From positions 1-33,036 of IMG/VR virus record IMGVR_UViG_3300044629_001210: 33,036 bases of DNA. The stretch is one strand, 5' to 3'. The translations under genes and the position numbers were made by a program. A model generated the notes under the pieces. It did not search any database. It worked only from the letters and a program-made list of their open reading frames with translations, and was not told the DNA's origin. This document shows positions 17,466 to 23,714 of the stretch, one piece after another (within the stretch, counting starts at the first letter, position 1; the number at the start of each line of letters is the position of its first letter). This stretch comes from a virus.

Positions 17466-17568
17466 TCCTGGGCGTCTTCTCGTCCCAGTACCGGGTTGTC
17501 ACCGGCCTTCGTCGTACCTCACGGTAGCGACCAGGAGGAAGAAGAATTGGCGTATTCTCTTCCTTCAT
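17374..17568 (-). CDS. Weak small ORF candidate, unknown
   Basis: A 64-residue frame runs from ATG 17568 to TAG 17374-17376 (beginning MKEENTPILLPPGRY); an in-frame ATG at 17583 is also possible. The peptide is basic and Ser/Arg/Pro-rich, without motif, membrane span or convincing ribosome site, and three of the five hairpins lie within it. It may be real, since otherwise this stretch has no gene, or it may be a chance frame through a structured RNA. Confidence 0.25.
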   Translation of the reverse strand: MKEENTPILLPPGRYREVRRRPVTTRYWDEKTPRSSMALQKSSPVSRQGDSPSSRLVRMPDKHV

Positions 17569-17582
17569 TATTCTTATACCCA

Positions 17583-17597
17583 TATAAACGGTTAATA
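17583..17597. repeat. Dispersed palindrome, copy 7, one mismatch
   Basis: TATAAACGGTTAATA, at the left border of the phased T-tract region. The change is at base 4, the symmetry mate of base 12. Confidence 0.75.
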
Positions 17598-17602
17598 TTG
17601 CA

Positions 17603-17690
17603 CTTTTTGGCTTATTTTGGCCTATATAGGGCTTTTTAGCCCTTTTAGGGCCTTTATAGGGCCTGTAGGGGGGTATTTGGGCCTATGGGG
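17603..17690. other. Phased T-tract region, likely intrinsically bent DNA; origin or control candidate
   Basis: T-tracts at 17604-17608, 17615-17618, 17633-17637, 17643-17646, 17653-17655 and 17676-17678 alternate with GG(G)C blocks starting near 17609, 17619, 17629, 17648, 17659, 17668 and 17679, a spacing close to 10 bp. Direct repeats GGCCTATATAGGGC and GGCCTTTATAGGGC and the inverted repeat GGGCTTTTTAGCCC are embedded. Phased tracts of this kind curve DNA. The block is flanked on both sides by copies of the dispersed palindrome and holds no credible gene. A replication origin or a promoter for the small leftward genes are both possible. Confidence 0.45.
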
Positions 17691-17753
17691 TGCTACCTGG
17701 GTCTAGGTAGGGGATTGCCCGCCTATAAAGCCGGTTAGAACGCCCATGCGCGA

Positions 17754-17768
17754 TATTAACCGTTAATA
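17754..17768. repeat. Dispersed palindrome, copy 8, perfect
   Basis: TATTAACCGTTAATA with symmetry extended to ATATTAAC/GTTAATAT. It lies at the right border of the phased T-tract region, next to the operon terminator. Confidence 0.9.
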
Positions 17769-17773
17769 TTGGA

Positions 17774-17809
17774 TAAAAAAAACGCCCACGGCATTATACC
17801 GTGAGCGTT
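17774..17809 (-). terminator. Terminator of the leftward replication operon
   Basis: AACGCCCACGG (17781-17791) pairs with CCGTGAGCGTT (17799-17809) around a 7-base loop, and the - strand continues with a run of eight or more T. It lies about 30 bases after the stop of the last gene of the long leftward operon. Confidence 0.85.
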
Positions 17810-17840
17810 CTTAGTGAAGCAGCGCGCTAGCAGCGGCGGC

Positions 17841-18857
17841 TCACTCCAAGCTCTCGTCGTCGTCGCCCTCCTCGCCTTCCTCACCCTCTTCTTCTTCGCC
17901 TTCCTCACTCTCTTCGCCCTCTTCCTCGCCTTCCTCCGCTTCTTCGGCGCCAAGGAACACGATGGCGTAATCCTCACGGTTCTGCGGGACCGCGAGCATG
18001 GTCTCGGGCATGTTGCCGAGAACCGTGTCGAGGTCGTCGGGGAACTGCTCGGTGAGCACGTCCGCGTAGGTGTTCAGCACGAGGAACTTGACGCCGGCCT
18101 CTGCCACGGTGGCGCGGTTCAGGGTGGTGTTGACGTCCACGCGGAGCTTCTGCACCTCAGCAGTCAGCTTCTGGTTGTCCTTGGCCAGCACGTCGACCGC
18201 GCTGATGAGCTTGTTGAGCAGCGCCGTGACGGGCGTCAGGTCCACGGTCACCGGCCCGGCAGCGGGCGTTGCGGGGCTCGCCGTGTTCGCTGTCGCCGGC
18301 TTGGCCGCCACCGTTGTCGCCGTAGCGGGTTTCGCGGAAGCCACAGCCGTCGCCGGCTTCGCCGCGACCGCCGTAGCGGGTTTCGCGGCAGCCACTGCAG
18401 TCGCAGGCTTTGCCGCCACAGCGGTGGCGGGCTTCGCTGCTACAGCCGTAGCCGGCTTCGCGGGAGTGGCGGGAGTGGCCTTCGCGACGGTCGGCTCGGC
18501 AGCGGGCGCACCAGCGGGCTTCTTCACGGGGGTAATACGCATCTCTTCGTTCTCCGGTTCGTCTAGGGCCACCTCGTCGAATGAGAGTGGCACCCGGTTT
18601 TCACGTGCCGCGCTTCCCAGCTCTAGGAAGAACGTGGCTTTCTCAGGAGTAAACACTCCCTCAAGAATCGGATCCTCGGGAGACACCGCGCCGATGAGGG
18701 CCGCAGTTCCTTTCTTCAGATCCTCCAATATCGCCTTCTTCAGATCACCGGTGCTGACTGTGAAAATCTCGTACACAGTCATCAGGCCGGCTGCGTTACA
18801 GATCGCACGCAACTCGGTGTCGGTGAAGACACTGAGTGACTTCAGCGTTAACTTCAC
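17841..18857 (-). CDS. Modular protein with Ala/Pro repeat linker and acidic tail, unknown
   Basis: The start is GTG 18857, because GGAGG lies at good spacing and GTGA overlaps the stop of the upstream gene; a longer frame to 18992 is a read-through of that gene's antisense composition. The 338-residue product has a helical N-terminal domain (1-55; ELRAICNAAG and DLKKAILEDLKK suggest a SAP/HeH-like DNA-binding fold), a flexible repeat of KPATAVA units (about 133-193), a coiled coil (205-255), a small globular part (255-303), and a 34-residue tail almost wholly Glu/Gly/Asp. Acidic tails after a linker are common in phage single-strand-binding and partner-recruiting proteins. It is the last gene of the operon. 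A DNA-metabolism role is inference from position and layout. Confidence 0.7.
   Translation of the reverse strand: MKLTLKSLSVFTDTELRAICNAAGLMTVYEIFTVSTGDLKKAILEDLKKGTAALIGAVSPEDPILEGVFTPEKATFFLELGSAARENRVPLSFDEVALDEPENEEMRITPVKKPAGAPAAEPTVAKATPATPAKPATAVAAKPATAVAAKPATAVAAAKPATAVAAKPATAVASAKPATATTVAAKPATANTASPATPAAGPVTVDLTPVTALLNKLISAVDVLAKDNQKLTAEVQKLRVDVNTTLNRATVAEAGVKFLVLNTYADVLTEQFPDDLDTVLGNMPETMLAVPQNREDYAIVFLGAEEAEEGEEEGEESEEGEEEEGEEGEEGDDDESLE
18279..18464 (-). repeat. In-frame tandem repeat coding KPATAVA units
   Basis: About eight imperfect units of 21-27 bases encode KPATAVAA, KPATAVAAA, KPATAVAS and similar. The unit codons vary, so the repeat is conserved more at the protein than at the DNA level. 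It forms a flexible, probably extended linker. Confidence 0.75.
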
Positions 18858-19231
18858 TCTAAGTCCTCCGGCACTTCCATTGGCCCAACATTCAGTTCTG
18901 TTTCGTCGATGTCGACTCCTGTGTCCTGTAAGAGTTCGAACCAGCAACACTGCACTACCGCGTCTGTGTGCTCGCGGCAAATACCGGAGCAACTCAACGA
19001 CAAACGGTCTCTGTACTTCGTGATGAATTCGGTCAACTCTTTCCGCATGATGTTCAGACGGTCAGTGCCGGCGAAATCTCTTCTCGTAACAGAACCCTTA
19101 TACCCGAGAATACGGAAAAGTTGCGCGCGACTGGCGCCGCTTGGAGCGCGTATTCCGTACAGCTGAAATACTAGATGTCGCAGCTCTCCGTTGTTAACAT
19201 CGAGTAGTGCTTTTCTTGTTTCACGATCCAT
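18854..19231 (-). CDS. Small Cys/His-rich protein, unknown
   Basis: ATG 19231 with GGAAAG upstream is the likely start and overlaps the end of the resolvase gene by 11 bases; the longer frame upstream is antisense-like. The 125-residue product begins with a helix-turn pattern (MDRETRKALLDVNNGELRHLVFQLYG...SRAQLFRILG) like a SAP/HeH domain, similar in plan to the N-terminus of the next gene. Residues about 80-96 contain CSGICREHTDAVVQCC, a Cys/His cluster that could bind zinc. The tail is acidic. Operon position between the resolvase and the acidic-tail protein suggests DNA metabolism. I do not recognise a family. Confidence 0.65.
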   Translation of the reverse strand: MDRETRKALLDVNNGELRHLVFQLYGIRAPSGASRAQLFRILGYKGSVTRRDFAGTDRLNIMRKELTEFITKYRDRLSLSCSGICREHTDAVVQCCWFELLQDTGVDIDETELNVGPMEVPEDLE

Positions 19232-19874
19232 GCGTCTTTCCGATGATTTGGTAGTACGCGTGCACGGCCAGCAACGCAGCGTCGGCGGTGCCGTCGTGCG
19301 CGGTGCGGCACCCCTCGTAAACGAGCGGCAGATCCGGCACCAGCTGGCTGCAGCGTGCGACATGCTCCGCTTTGCGAGCGGCCCGATCTTTGGCGGGAGC
19401 GACGCAACCCATTCGCTTCGTCCAGCTTGTGCTACTTACCATCTGGTAGGGGATGCGGTTGGCGGCAAGAAGCCCCTCCCATAGCCCCATCCCGCGGCCT
19501 GTGCTTAGCACCGAGGTGAGACCTTCACCTTCCATCACGCGCTGCTGCTCAACGTGAAACAGCTGCGCGTGGAAACTTTCGGTGCAGTCGATTTCGAGCA
19601 ACGCGGTTTCGCATAGCGAGTAGCAGCGCGAGAACGCGTCATCAGAGCTGTCGTCGCTCAGCGCGCTTGTAAGGTCCGCGAACAGCGCCCGCAGGTTGGT
19701 CAGTGTCTGCCGTTTCACCGGGCTCGCGAATTGCAGCAGCATGTCGTTCATCATGCTAATCACGTACTCGCGCTCAAACATGGGAGCACGGGCGTAATAG
19801 AGCGGGACGCGGCCGTCGCCTAGCACGACTATCGCCCCATCTTTCCCTACGTCTATTCCGCCCGTGATAATCAT
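19221..19874 (-). CDS. RuvC-type Holliday junction resolvase
   Basis: The 217-residue protein has the RNase H-fold layout of RuvC: GGIDVGKDGAIVVL with catalytic Asp8 in the first strand, VEQQ with Glu108 in the middle, STGRGMGLWEGLLAANRI (the conserved helix region), and HDGTADAALLAVHAY near the C-terminus with Asp193 and Asp197. All four acidic positions are present, so it should cut branched DNA with two metal ions. It would resolve recombination intermediates before packaging. The start ATG 19874 overlaps the stop of the preceding gene (ATGA), showing translational coupling. A stretch of about 60 residues (45-105) is inserted between the first Asp and the middle Glu, longer than in bacterial RuvC. 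Confidence 0.8.
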   Translation of the reverse strand: MIITGGIDVGKDGAIVVLGDGRVPLYYARAPMFEREYVISMMNDMLLQFASPVKRQTLTNLRALFADLTSALSDDSSDDAFSRCYSLCETALLEIDCTESFHAQLFHVEQQRVMEGEGLTSVLSTGRGMGLWEGLLAANRIPYQMVSSTSWTKRMGCVAPAKDRAARKAEHVARCSQLVPDLPLVYEGCRTAHDGTADAALLAVHAYYQIIGKTHGS

Positions 19875-20545
19875 GTGTTTCTCTTCGTCGGTAATCTGAT
19901 CGGTGGTCGTCGCGGGACTTCTGTTTGCGGCGCTTGTTCTTCGACTCTCGGGGCGGTATCGACTAGACGACTGGTAGCCTTGTATGCCGCTCGCATCGTC
20001 GATTCGCTGAGAGGCGGTCTATCCGAGCCCCCGCTGTTCCCACCCGTCTTATAGAACAATTCACGCCCGATGCGATCAAGAGTTTTGTCGAGTTGTCCAA
20101 CTTCCTCTTCGAGCGCGTACCGCAGTCCTTTCAGTGTGACGAGGTCTGCGTTGGCCGCCACATAGTTGGCATCTGTGAGCGCCACTGCCTTGCGCTCTTC
20201 TGCGTTGGTAGCCTCAGTCTTGTACTTCTTCGCGTTCCGCATTGCGACTGCGAATACGTGTTCCTCGTTTGCCTTTGCGGCTAGCTCAAGTCCGCGGCTG
20301 CGCGCGAACTCGTGCACAAGAATTCCGCGGTACTGCAGAAACGCATCGTAGGTGTCCTTCAACGCGTCTACCGATAGTGTTCGAATATTAATCGTTAATA
20401 TCGGGGAGGACGCGTTTGTATTTGGATTGTCTGGGACCCCAAGTTTTGTCAGAATTCGCTGTACCCGGTCCGCTGCTGCTGCGTAGGGGCTTTTCGGCGA
20501 CTTGGGGTCGACAGACGTGGGCAAACTTGCATTCACCGCAGTCAT
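19871..20545 (-). CDS. Helical protein, possible UvsY-like recombination mediator
   Basis: The 224-residue product has a low-complexity N-terminus (1-50), then a helical core (55-165) with FARSRGLELAAKANEEHVF and EERKAVALTDANYVAANAD, leading into a long amphipathic helix (LKGLRYALEEEVGQLDKTL), and a Pro/Arg-rich tail. The core resembles T4-type UvsY in order of elements (Lys-rich helix, xDxxY, then a helix ending near Arg), and a UvsX/RecA-like gene lies three genes upstream. Loading recombinase onto single strands would be the role. ATG 20545 with GAGGTGG upstream lies inside the Cas4-like gene, giving an unusually long 158-base overlap. No later in-frame start looks usable. Family call is tentative. 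Confidence 0.55.
   Translation of the reverse strand: MTAVNASLPTSVDPKSPKSPYAAAADRVQRILTKLGVPDNPNTNASSPILTINIRTLSVDALKDTYDAFLQYRGILVHEFARSRGLELAAKANEEHVFAVAMRNAKKYKTEATNAEERKAVALTDANYVAANADLVTLKGLRYALEEEVGQLDKTLDRIGRELFYKTGGNSGGSDRPPLSESTMRAAYKATSRLVDTAPRVEEQAPQTEVPRRPPIRLPTKRNT
20386..20400. repeat. Dispersed palindrome, copy 9, one mismatch
   Basis: TATTAATCGTTAATA. It encodes LTIN in the UvsY-like gene and supplies the TAA stop of the overlapping Cas4-like gene. Confidence 0.75.
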
Positions 20546-21620
20546 AGGGGTCCACCTCGCGGTCAGGCAGCTGGTCTGTATCCAGCTTGCTTTCGATTTC
20601 GGCGATGCGGCCGAGCAGCCGCGTCAAGTGCTTTGCGTCAAAGCGAACGAAGAATTCCTTCGTGGACAGATTATCCCGATTCACGTACAAGGTGAGCGCC
20701 CGTGGAATATTGAGAGCCATCATGTACAGATGCACTTGGTCAATGTGCGCGCGCTTAGGGGCTCGAAGATTACTGTAACCCTTCGCTCCAATCGTCTTGA
20801 TTTCGAGGACGTACTTTCCGTCAATAACCCCGTCGGCGCTTCCACCTATGTTCAGGCTCGGTATCTGGATGGATACTTCGGACTGAAAGCGCGCACCCAT
20901 TCTCCGGTGCAGTTTGCCTTGCACCAAGTTGTGGATCAGGTGCCCCAGCTCAAAGTAGCCGTAAGACCAGATTGTGAAGTTCGGCGCGGGAAGTACACCG
21001 GCGCGCTCGTACGCCAGTGCTCTCGCGCAGTTTACAGAGCCGAGCGCAGACGGGTGGTGGTATCCGATGCCGCGGGTGTAGTTGTCTCTGTTCGCGTCCG
21101 TAAACGCAGCGTCAACTTCTTCTTTGATCCGGAAGCCGTCATCGGCGACGTACGCGCTGGAGAAACAGATGGGCGACTCAAGCCGTAGATTACGCCAGTC
21201 TAACGGCTGTTTCTGGGTCACAACCGTCATGGTTGGTGGCGCCCAGGCGTAGCCCATCTCCGCGTCTAAAAGCTCCCTTAGAACCGTGTAGGGGGCGCCC
21301 CATTCGCGGGTGCTATGGTGCAGCTGACTGGACGACCGCTCTCCAGCCAGCGCGAGTGACGGAGGCATGCAGGCCAGAAAGGCGTCGGTGTTCAGAGCCG
21401 ACGCTGCCTCGTTCTTGATGACCGAGAAGCGGTAGTCGCTGTCGTCGAGTTCTGAGAAGTCTACGACGCAACCGAGGTCGAGGTCTCCGTCATAGGCGAG
21501 TTTCTGCATACTTTCGTGGATAACCGATGGGTACTGCCGCTGCTCTCTGTCCGCAGACAGGATGGTCCCGTCGCACGCGACGCCTGCGAGTATTAACGGT
21601 TTATAACAGCTAAGCGCCAT
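20388..21620 (-). CDS. Cas4/RecB-type PD-(D/E)XK nuclease with Fe-S cluster motif
   Basis: The 410-residue protein carries the Cas4/AddB-type pattern: Cys198 (VNCARALAYER), GHLIH at 227-230, the nuclease core GSADGVIDGKYVLEIKTIG with Asp263, Glu273 and Lys275, motif QVHLY (Gln295), and the C-terminal Cys361-x2-Cys364-x5-Cys370. The four cysteines fit a 4Fe-4S cluster. Such enzymes degrade or trim single-strand ends during recombination or replication. The N-terminal 180 residues are an extra region without clear motif. No cas genes are near, so this is a phage replication nuclease, not a CRISPR component. ATG 21620 follows GGAG. The gene stops inside a variant palindrome copy, and its last 50 codons overlap the next gene. 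Confidence 0.8.
   Translation of the reverse strand: MALSCYKPLILAGVACDGTILSADREQRQYPSVIHESMQKLAYDGDLDLGCVVDFSELDDSDYRFSVIKNEAASALNTDAFLACMPPSLALAGERSSSQLHHSTREWGAPYTVLRELLDAEMGYAWAPPTMTVVTQKQPLDWRNLRLESPICFSSAYVADDGFRIKEEVDAAFTDANRDNYTRGIGYHHPSALGSVNCARALAYERAGVLPAPNFTIWSYGYFELGHLIHNLVQGKLHRRMGARFQSEVSIQIPSLNIGGSADGVIDGKYVLEIKTIGAKGYSNLRAPKRAHIDQVHLYMMALNIPRALTLYVNRDNLSTKEFFVRFDAKHLTRLLGRIAEIESKLDTDQLPDREVDPYDCGECKFAHVCRPQVAEKPLRSSSGPGTANSDKTWGPRQSKYKRVLPDIND
21591..21605. repeat. Dispersed palindrome, copy 10, one mismatch
   Basis: TATTAACGGTTTATA, near the start of the Cas4-like gene. On the coding strand it reads YKPLI in the third frame, and the mismatch turns a TAA stop into AAA. Confidence 0.75.
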
Positions 21621-22371
21621 GGACGATCTCCAAGAAGCGGCGGTTGGTCACCAGCAACCACTTCCGTTCTCCGTAGTCGAGGCGCACGCAAGTTGCGGGG
21701 CGGAGGCGCACCGCCAGCGATTTGGGCAGCGAGTAACTTTTCTGCCCGGCGACGGAGAGAGTCTGCGTAACCTCCTCTTCGTTGAAGTCGATGTTGTCTT
21801 CGCAGAAGAGCCCGACGCTTGTGGCGTTTGGCGCGGTGAACTCGATTAGCAGTGCAGGAATCCTGCCTGTACGCAGCGCCTGAACTCGCAAGAACTCCAG
21901 GTCTTTGAGGTCTACTGAGAAGTTCTCCAAATCCGTGAACTTGTGGTCTATCAGAGCGATGACGTTCGCCACATCGCGCTTCTTGTGCGGTCTTGCCCCT
22001 GAACCGGGCTGGACAGTACCGTCGATCTTTTTTGCGAGGCGCGCTTCTTTGATGCGAGCCCGCTCGTAGTACGAGAGCACGTCTGCGTTTGCCTCCTCGA
22101 TTGCACGCACATGGGCGTCTGAGTCGTAAATCGCGGATGAGTCCAGCGTCCAGTTGAGATGTAGTAGTCGCGGCAGCAGTACGTTCTTGATCAACTGATC
22201 TCCCAGCACCCCAGGCGGAATGTCGGTAATGATTGCCGTACCGCTGCGGTGGCTGATGACGCGCGTACTCGGGGTGTTTATATCGGCGTGGATGAACAAG
22301 CCACGAATGCATACTCGCGCTTCGACTGCTCGGGTTACACCACTGGTCGTTATGATGTCCAGACGCGGCAT
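21610..22371 (-). CDS. PD-(D/E)XK nuclease, phage resolvase-like
   Basis: Residues 108-178 of this 253-residue protein have the layout of a phage Holliday-junction-type nuclease: KEARLAKKIDG, QPGSGARPHKKRDV (Asp133), ALIDHKFTD (Asp142-x-Lys144 in place of Glu-x-Lys), NFSVDLKDLEFLRVQALRTGRIPALLIEF. The final strand-helix-strand is typical. The N-terminal 100 residues and C-terminal 75 are extra domains I do not recognise. It probably cuts branched or specific DNA structures; the operon also has a RuvC-type resolvase and a Cas4-like nuclease, so roles must differ. CGAGGAAG precedes ATG 22371. It overlaps the next gene by 11 bases. The nuclease family is fairly sure; specificity is inferred. Confidence 0.7.
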   Translation of the reverse strand: MPRLDIITTSGVTRAVEARVCIRGLFIHADINTPSTRVISHRSGTAIITDIPPGVLGDQLIKNVLLPRLLHLNWTLDSSAIYDSDAHVRAIEEANADVLSYYERARIKEARLAKKIDGTVQPGSGARPHKKRDVANVIALIDHKFTDLENFSVDLKDLEFLRVQALRTGRIPALLIEFTAPNATSVGLFCEDNIDFNEEEVTQTLSVAGQKSYSLPKSLAVRLRPATCVRLDYGERKWLLVTNRRFLEIVHGA

Positions 22372-22389
22372 GTGTCTTCCTCGCAGGTA

Positions 22390-23532
22390 TTAGCGCCCAG
22401 ATAGCGCGGCGTAGGTGGCTTCGCGAATGACGGGCTGCAACTCGGGCCGTTCCCGCACGAATTCGACCACACCAGCCAGCCCTCCTTCGATCTTGTCCTC
22501 GTAGCCCTGGATGGTGTAGTTCTTCCCGCGCTGTTGGACTACGCCATACTCGTTGGCGACTGTGCACAGGTCTTTGACGAGGTCGACGCCGACCCCGTCG
22601 ATCCAGTCGTATTCGCCCTCGGCACCCTCCGGCATTCCGTGCTTACCTTTTGCGATTTTCCAGCCGACCGTCTTACCGATTCGCTGCTGCCCCTTCTTCA
22701 CCACGCCGGTGGGCTTCAGATGCAGGTCGACCGCCTTGGCGTGCTCCAGTGCGTGTCCGCTGGTGGCGATGGTAGGCTTGAACTTCGCGGTGTACGAGTT
22801 CAGGTTCGCGCGTACCGGATTGATCACGCCGAGTGTCGTGAGATTCGGTTCGCCGGTCGGAAGCGCTCGCCGAATCGTCGTGTACCAGCGTGTGCAGAAT
22901 TGCGCCATCAGGCGCGACCATGTTGCGATCTTAACGTCCTCATGAAGTTCTTTCACGACGTTGTCGCGCGTCTCTCCGCTGCCCAACTCGTTAATCAGCC
23001 CGACCTGGAAGATGCCTGAGCTGACCAGCTCGATAACTCCTTCCATGATCGTCTCGGCGGGGGCCGCCGCGGCCTCTTCCACGTCGCCCAGCTCCAGAAA
23101 GACAATACGACCCGTAGTGGTACCGCGCTGTTCCGGCGTGGCCTCGTCTGGGTCAATATCCATCATCTGTAGTTCCTGATCCGAGTACGCGATTTGCATG
23201 CCGCACAGCCGCATGAAGTCTAGGTCAGCTTGGTAGCCAAAGCTGCACCAGAACATGAAGCTCTCATCTCCGTAAAGCCGCTGGTTCTCGGCCATGGTGA
23301 GGTTGATGAGCGCGTCCTTGCCGATGCCGTCAGGACCGTGCACCTGGATGATCGACCCTCCAGGCCAACCGCCCATCAGCTGCGAATCCACGGACATGAT
23401 TCCGGTTGGTCGGCGAATGTGAAACGCCGACTTGTGCTTTTCCGGGGTGACTGCTCGTACGGCGCCGCCGTACTTGTCAGTCAGCCTGTTCATCACTTCG
23501 TCGAATTTTCCTTGGTTGACGCTTGGCGGCAT
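22390..23532 (-). CDS. RecA/UvsX-like recombinase homologue with degenerate ATPase motifs
   Basis: The 380-residue protein aligns by eye with RecA over its length: N-terminal helix, PTGIMSVDSQLMGGWPGGSIIQVHGPDGIGKD (P-loop 66-73), a Walker B-position strand (VGLINEL), the loop region LGVINPVRAN, TSGHALEHAKAVDLHL, and the C-terminal GVDLVKDLCTVANEYGVVQQRGKNYTIQG. Lys72 is kept, but Thr/Ser after it is Asp73, the catalytic Glu position reads Gly99, the Walker B Asp is Asn181, and the sensor Gln of INQIR is Pro. It may bind DNA without normal ATP turnover. AGGAGGAG precedes ATG 23532. It overlaps the upstream gene by 40 bases. Homology is clear; activity is doubtful. Confidence 0.75.
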   Translation of the reverse strand: MPPSVNQGKFDEVMNRLTDKYGGAVRAVTPEKHKSAFHIRRPTGIMSVDSQLMGGWPGGSIIQVHGPDGIGKDALINLTMAENQRLYGDESFMFWCSFGYQADLDFMRLCGMQIAYSDQELQMMDIDPDEATPEQRGTTTGRIVFLELGDVEEAAAAPAETIMEGVIELVSSGIFQVGLINELGSGETRDNVVKELHEDVKIATWSRLMAQFCTRWYTTIRRALPTGEPNLTTLGVINPVRANLNSYTAKFKPTIATSGHALEHAKAVDLHLKPTGVVKKGQQRIGKTVGWKIAKGKHGMPEGAEGEYDWIDGVGVDLVKDLCTVANEYGVVQQRGKNYTIQGYEDKIEGGLAGVVEFVRERPELQPVIREATYAALSGR

Positions 23533-23714
23533 GGCTTCTCCTCCTGTTTCGCTGGGTAGTTACCACTGGCGACCAACTCAATCGCGTGCTGCTCTGAGCA
23601 GCCAGTCTCTTGCATTGCCTTCTGGACGAGCGTCATATCGACACCCAAGAGTTTAGTCTTCAACTCGGCTCCTTGGATATTAACGGTTAATATCCGCTCT
23701 GTAGTTACTTGCAC
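23493..23714 (-). CDS. Small protein, possible UBA-like helix bundle
   Basis: The most likely start is GTG 23714, with GGAG at short spacing, overlapping the end of the polymerase gene; an internal ATG gives a shorter form. The 73-residue product has a short strand region (ERILTVNIQGAELK), then three predicted helices in VDMTLVQKAMQETGCSEQHAIELVASGNY, whose spacing resembles UBA or TS-N folds, and a polar tail. A perfect palindrome copy encodes its LTVN. It sits between polymerase and the RecA-like gene, overlapping both, so it is probably co-translated with them. Function unknown. Confidence 0.55.
   Translation of the reverse strand: MQVTTERILTVNIQGAELKTKLLGVDMTLVQKAMQETGCSEQHAIELVASGNYPAKQEEKPCRQASTKENSTK
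23678..23692. repeat. Dispersed palindrome, copy 11, perfect
   Basis: TATTAACGGTTAATA with arms extended to GATATTAAC/GTTAATATC. It encodes LTVN in the 73-residue protein. Confidence 0.9.

Noticed and set aside
16827-17639. Long + strand frames of 270 and 190 codons across the junction
   Set aside because: Their length comes from the complement of Lys/Ala codons; they cross terminators and hairpins and have no plausible protein features.
18858-18992. Upstream extension of the acidic-tail gene to 18992
   Set aside because: The added 45 residues are Arg-rich antisense-like sequence; GTG 18857 has GGAGG and overlaps the preceding stop as usual for this operon.
18070-19023. Long + strand open frame of 317 codons opposite the Ala/Pro-repeat gene
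   Set aside because: It is a shadow of GC-rich repeat codons, low-complexity, without a ribosome site, and opposite genes with clear starts and coupling.
20388-21620. Cas4-like gene as evidence of a CRISPR system
   Set aside because: No repeat-spacer array or other cas gene is present, and the dispersed palindrome is not arranged as an array. Cas4-like nucleases are common in phage replication modules.
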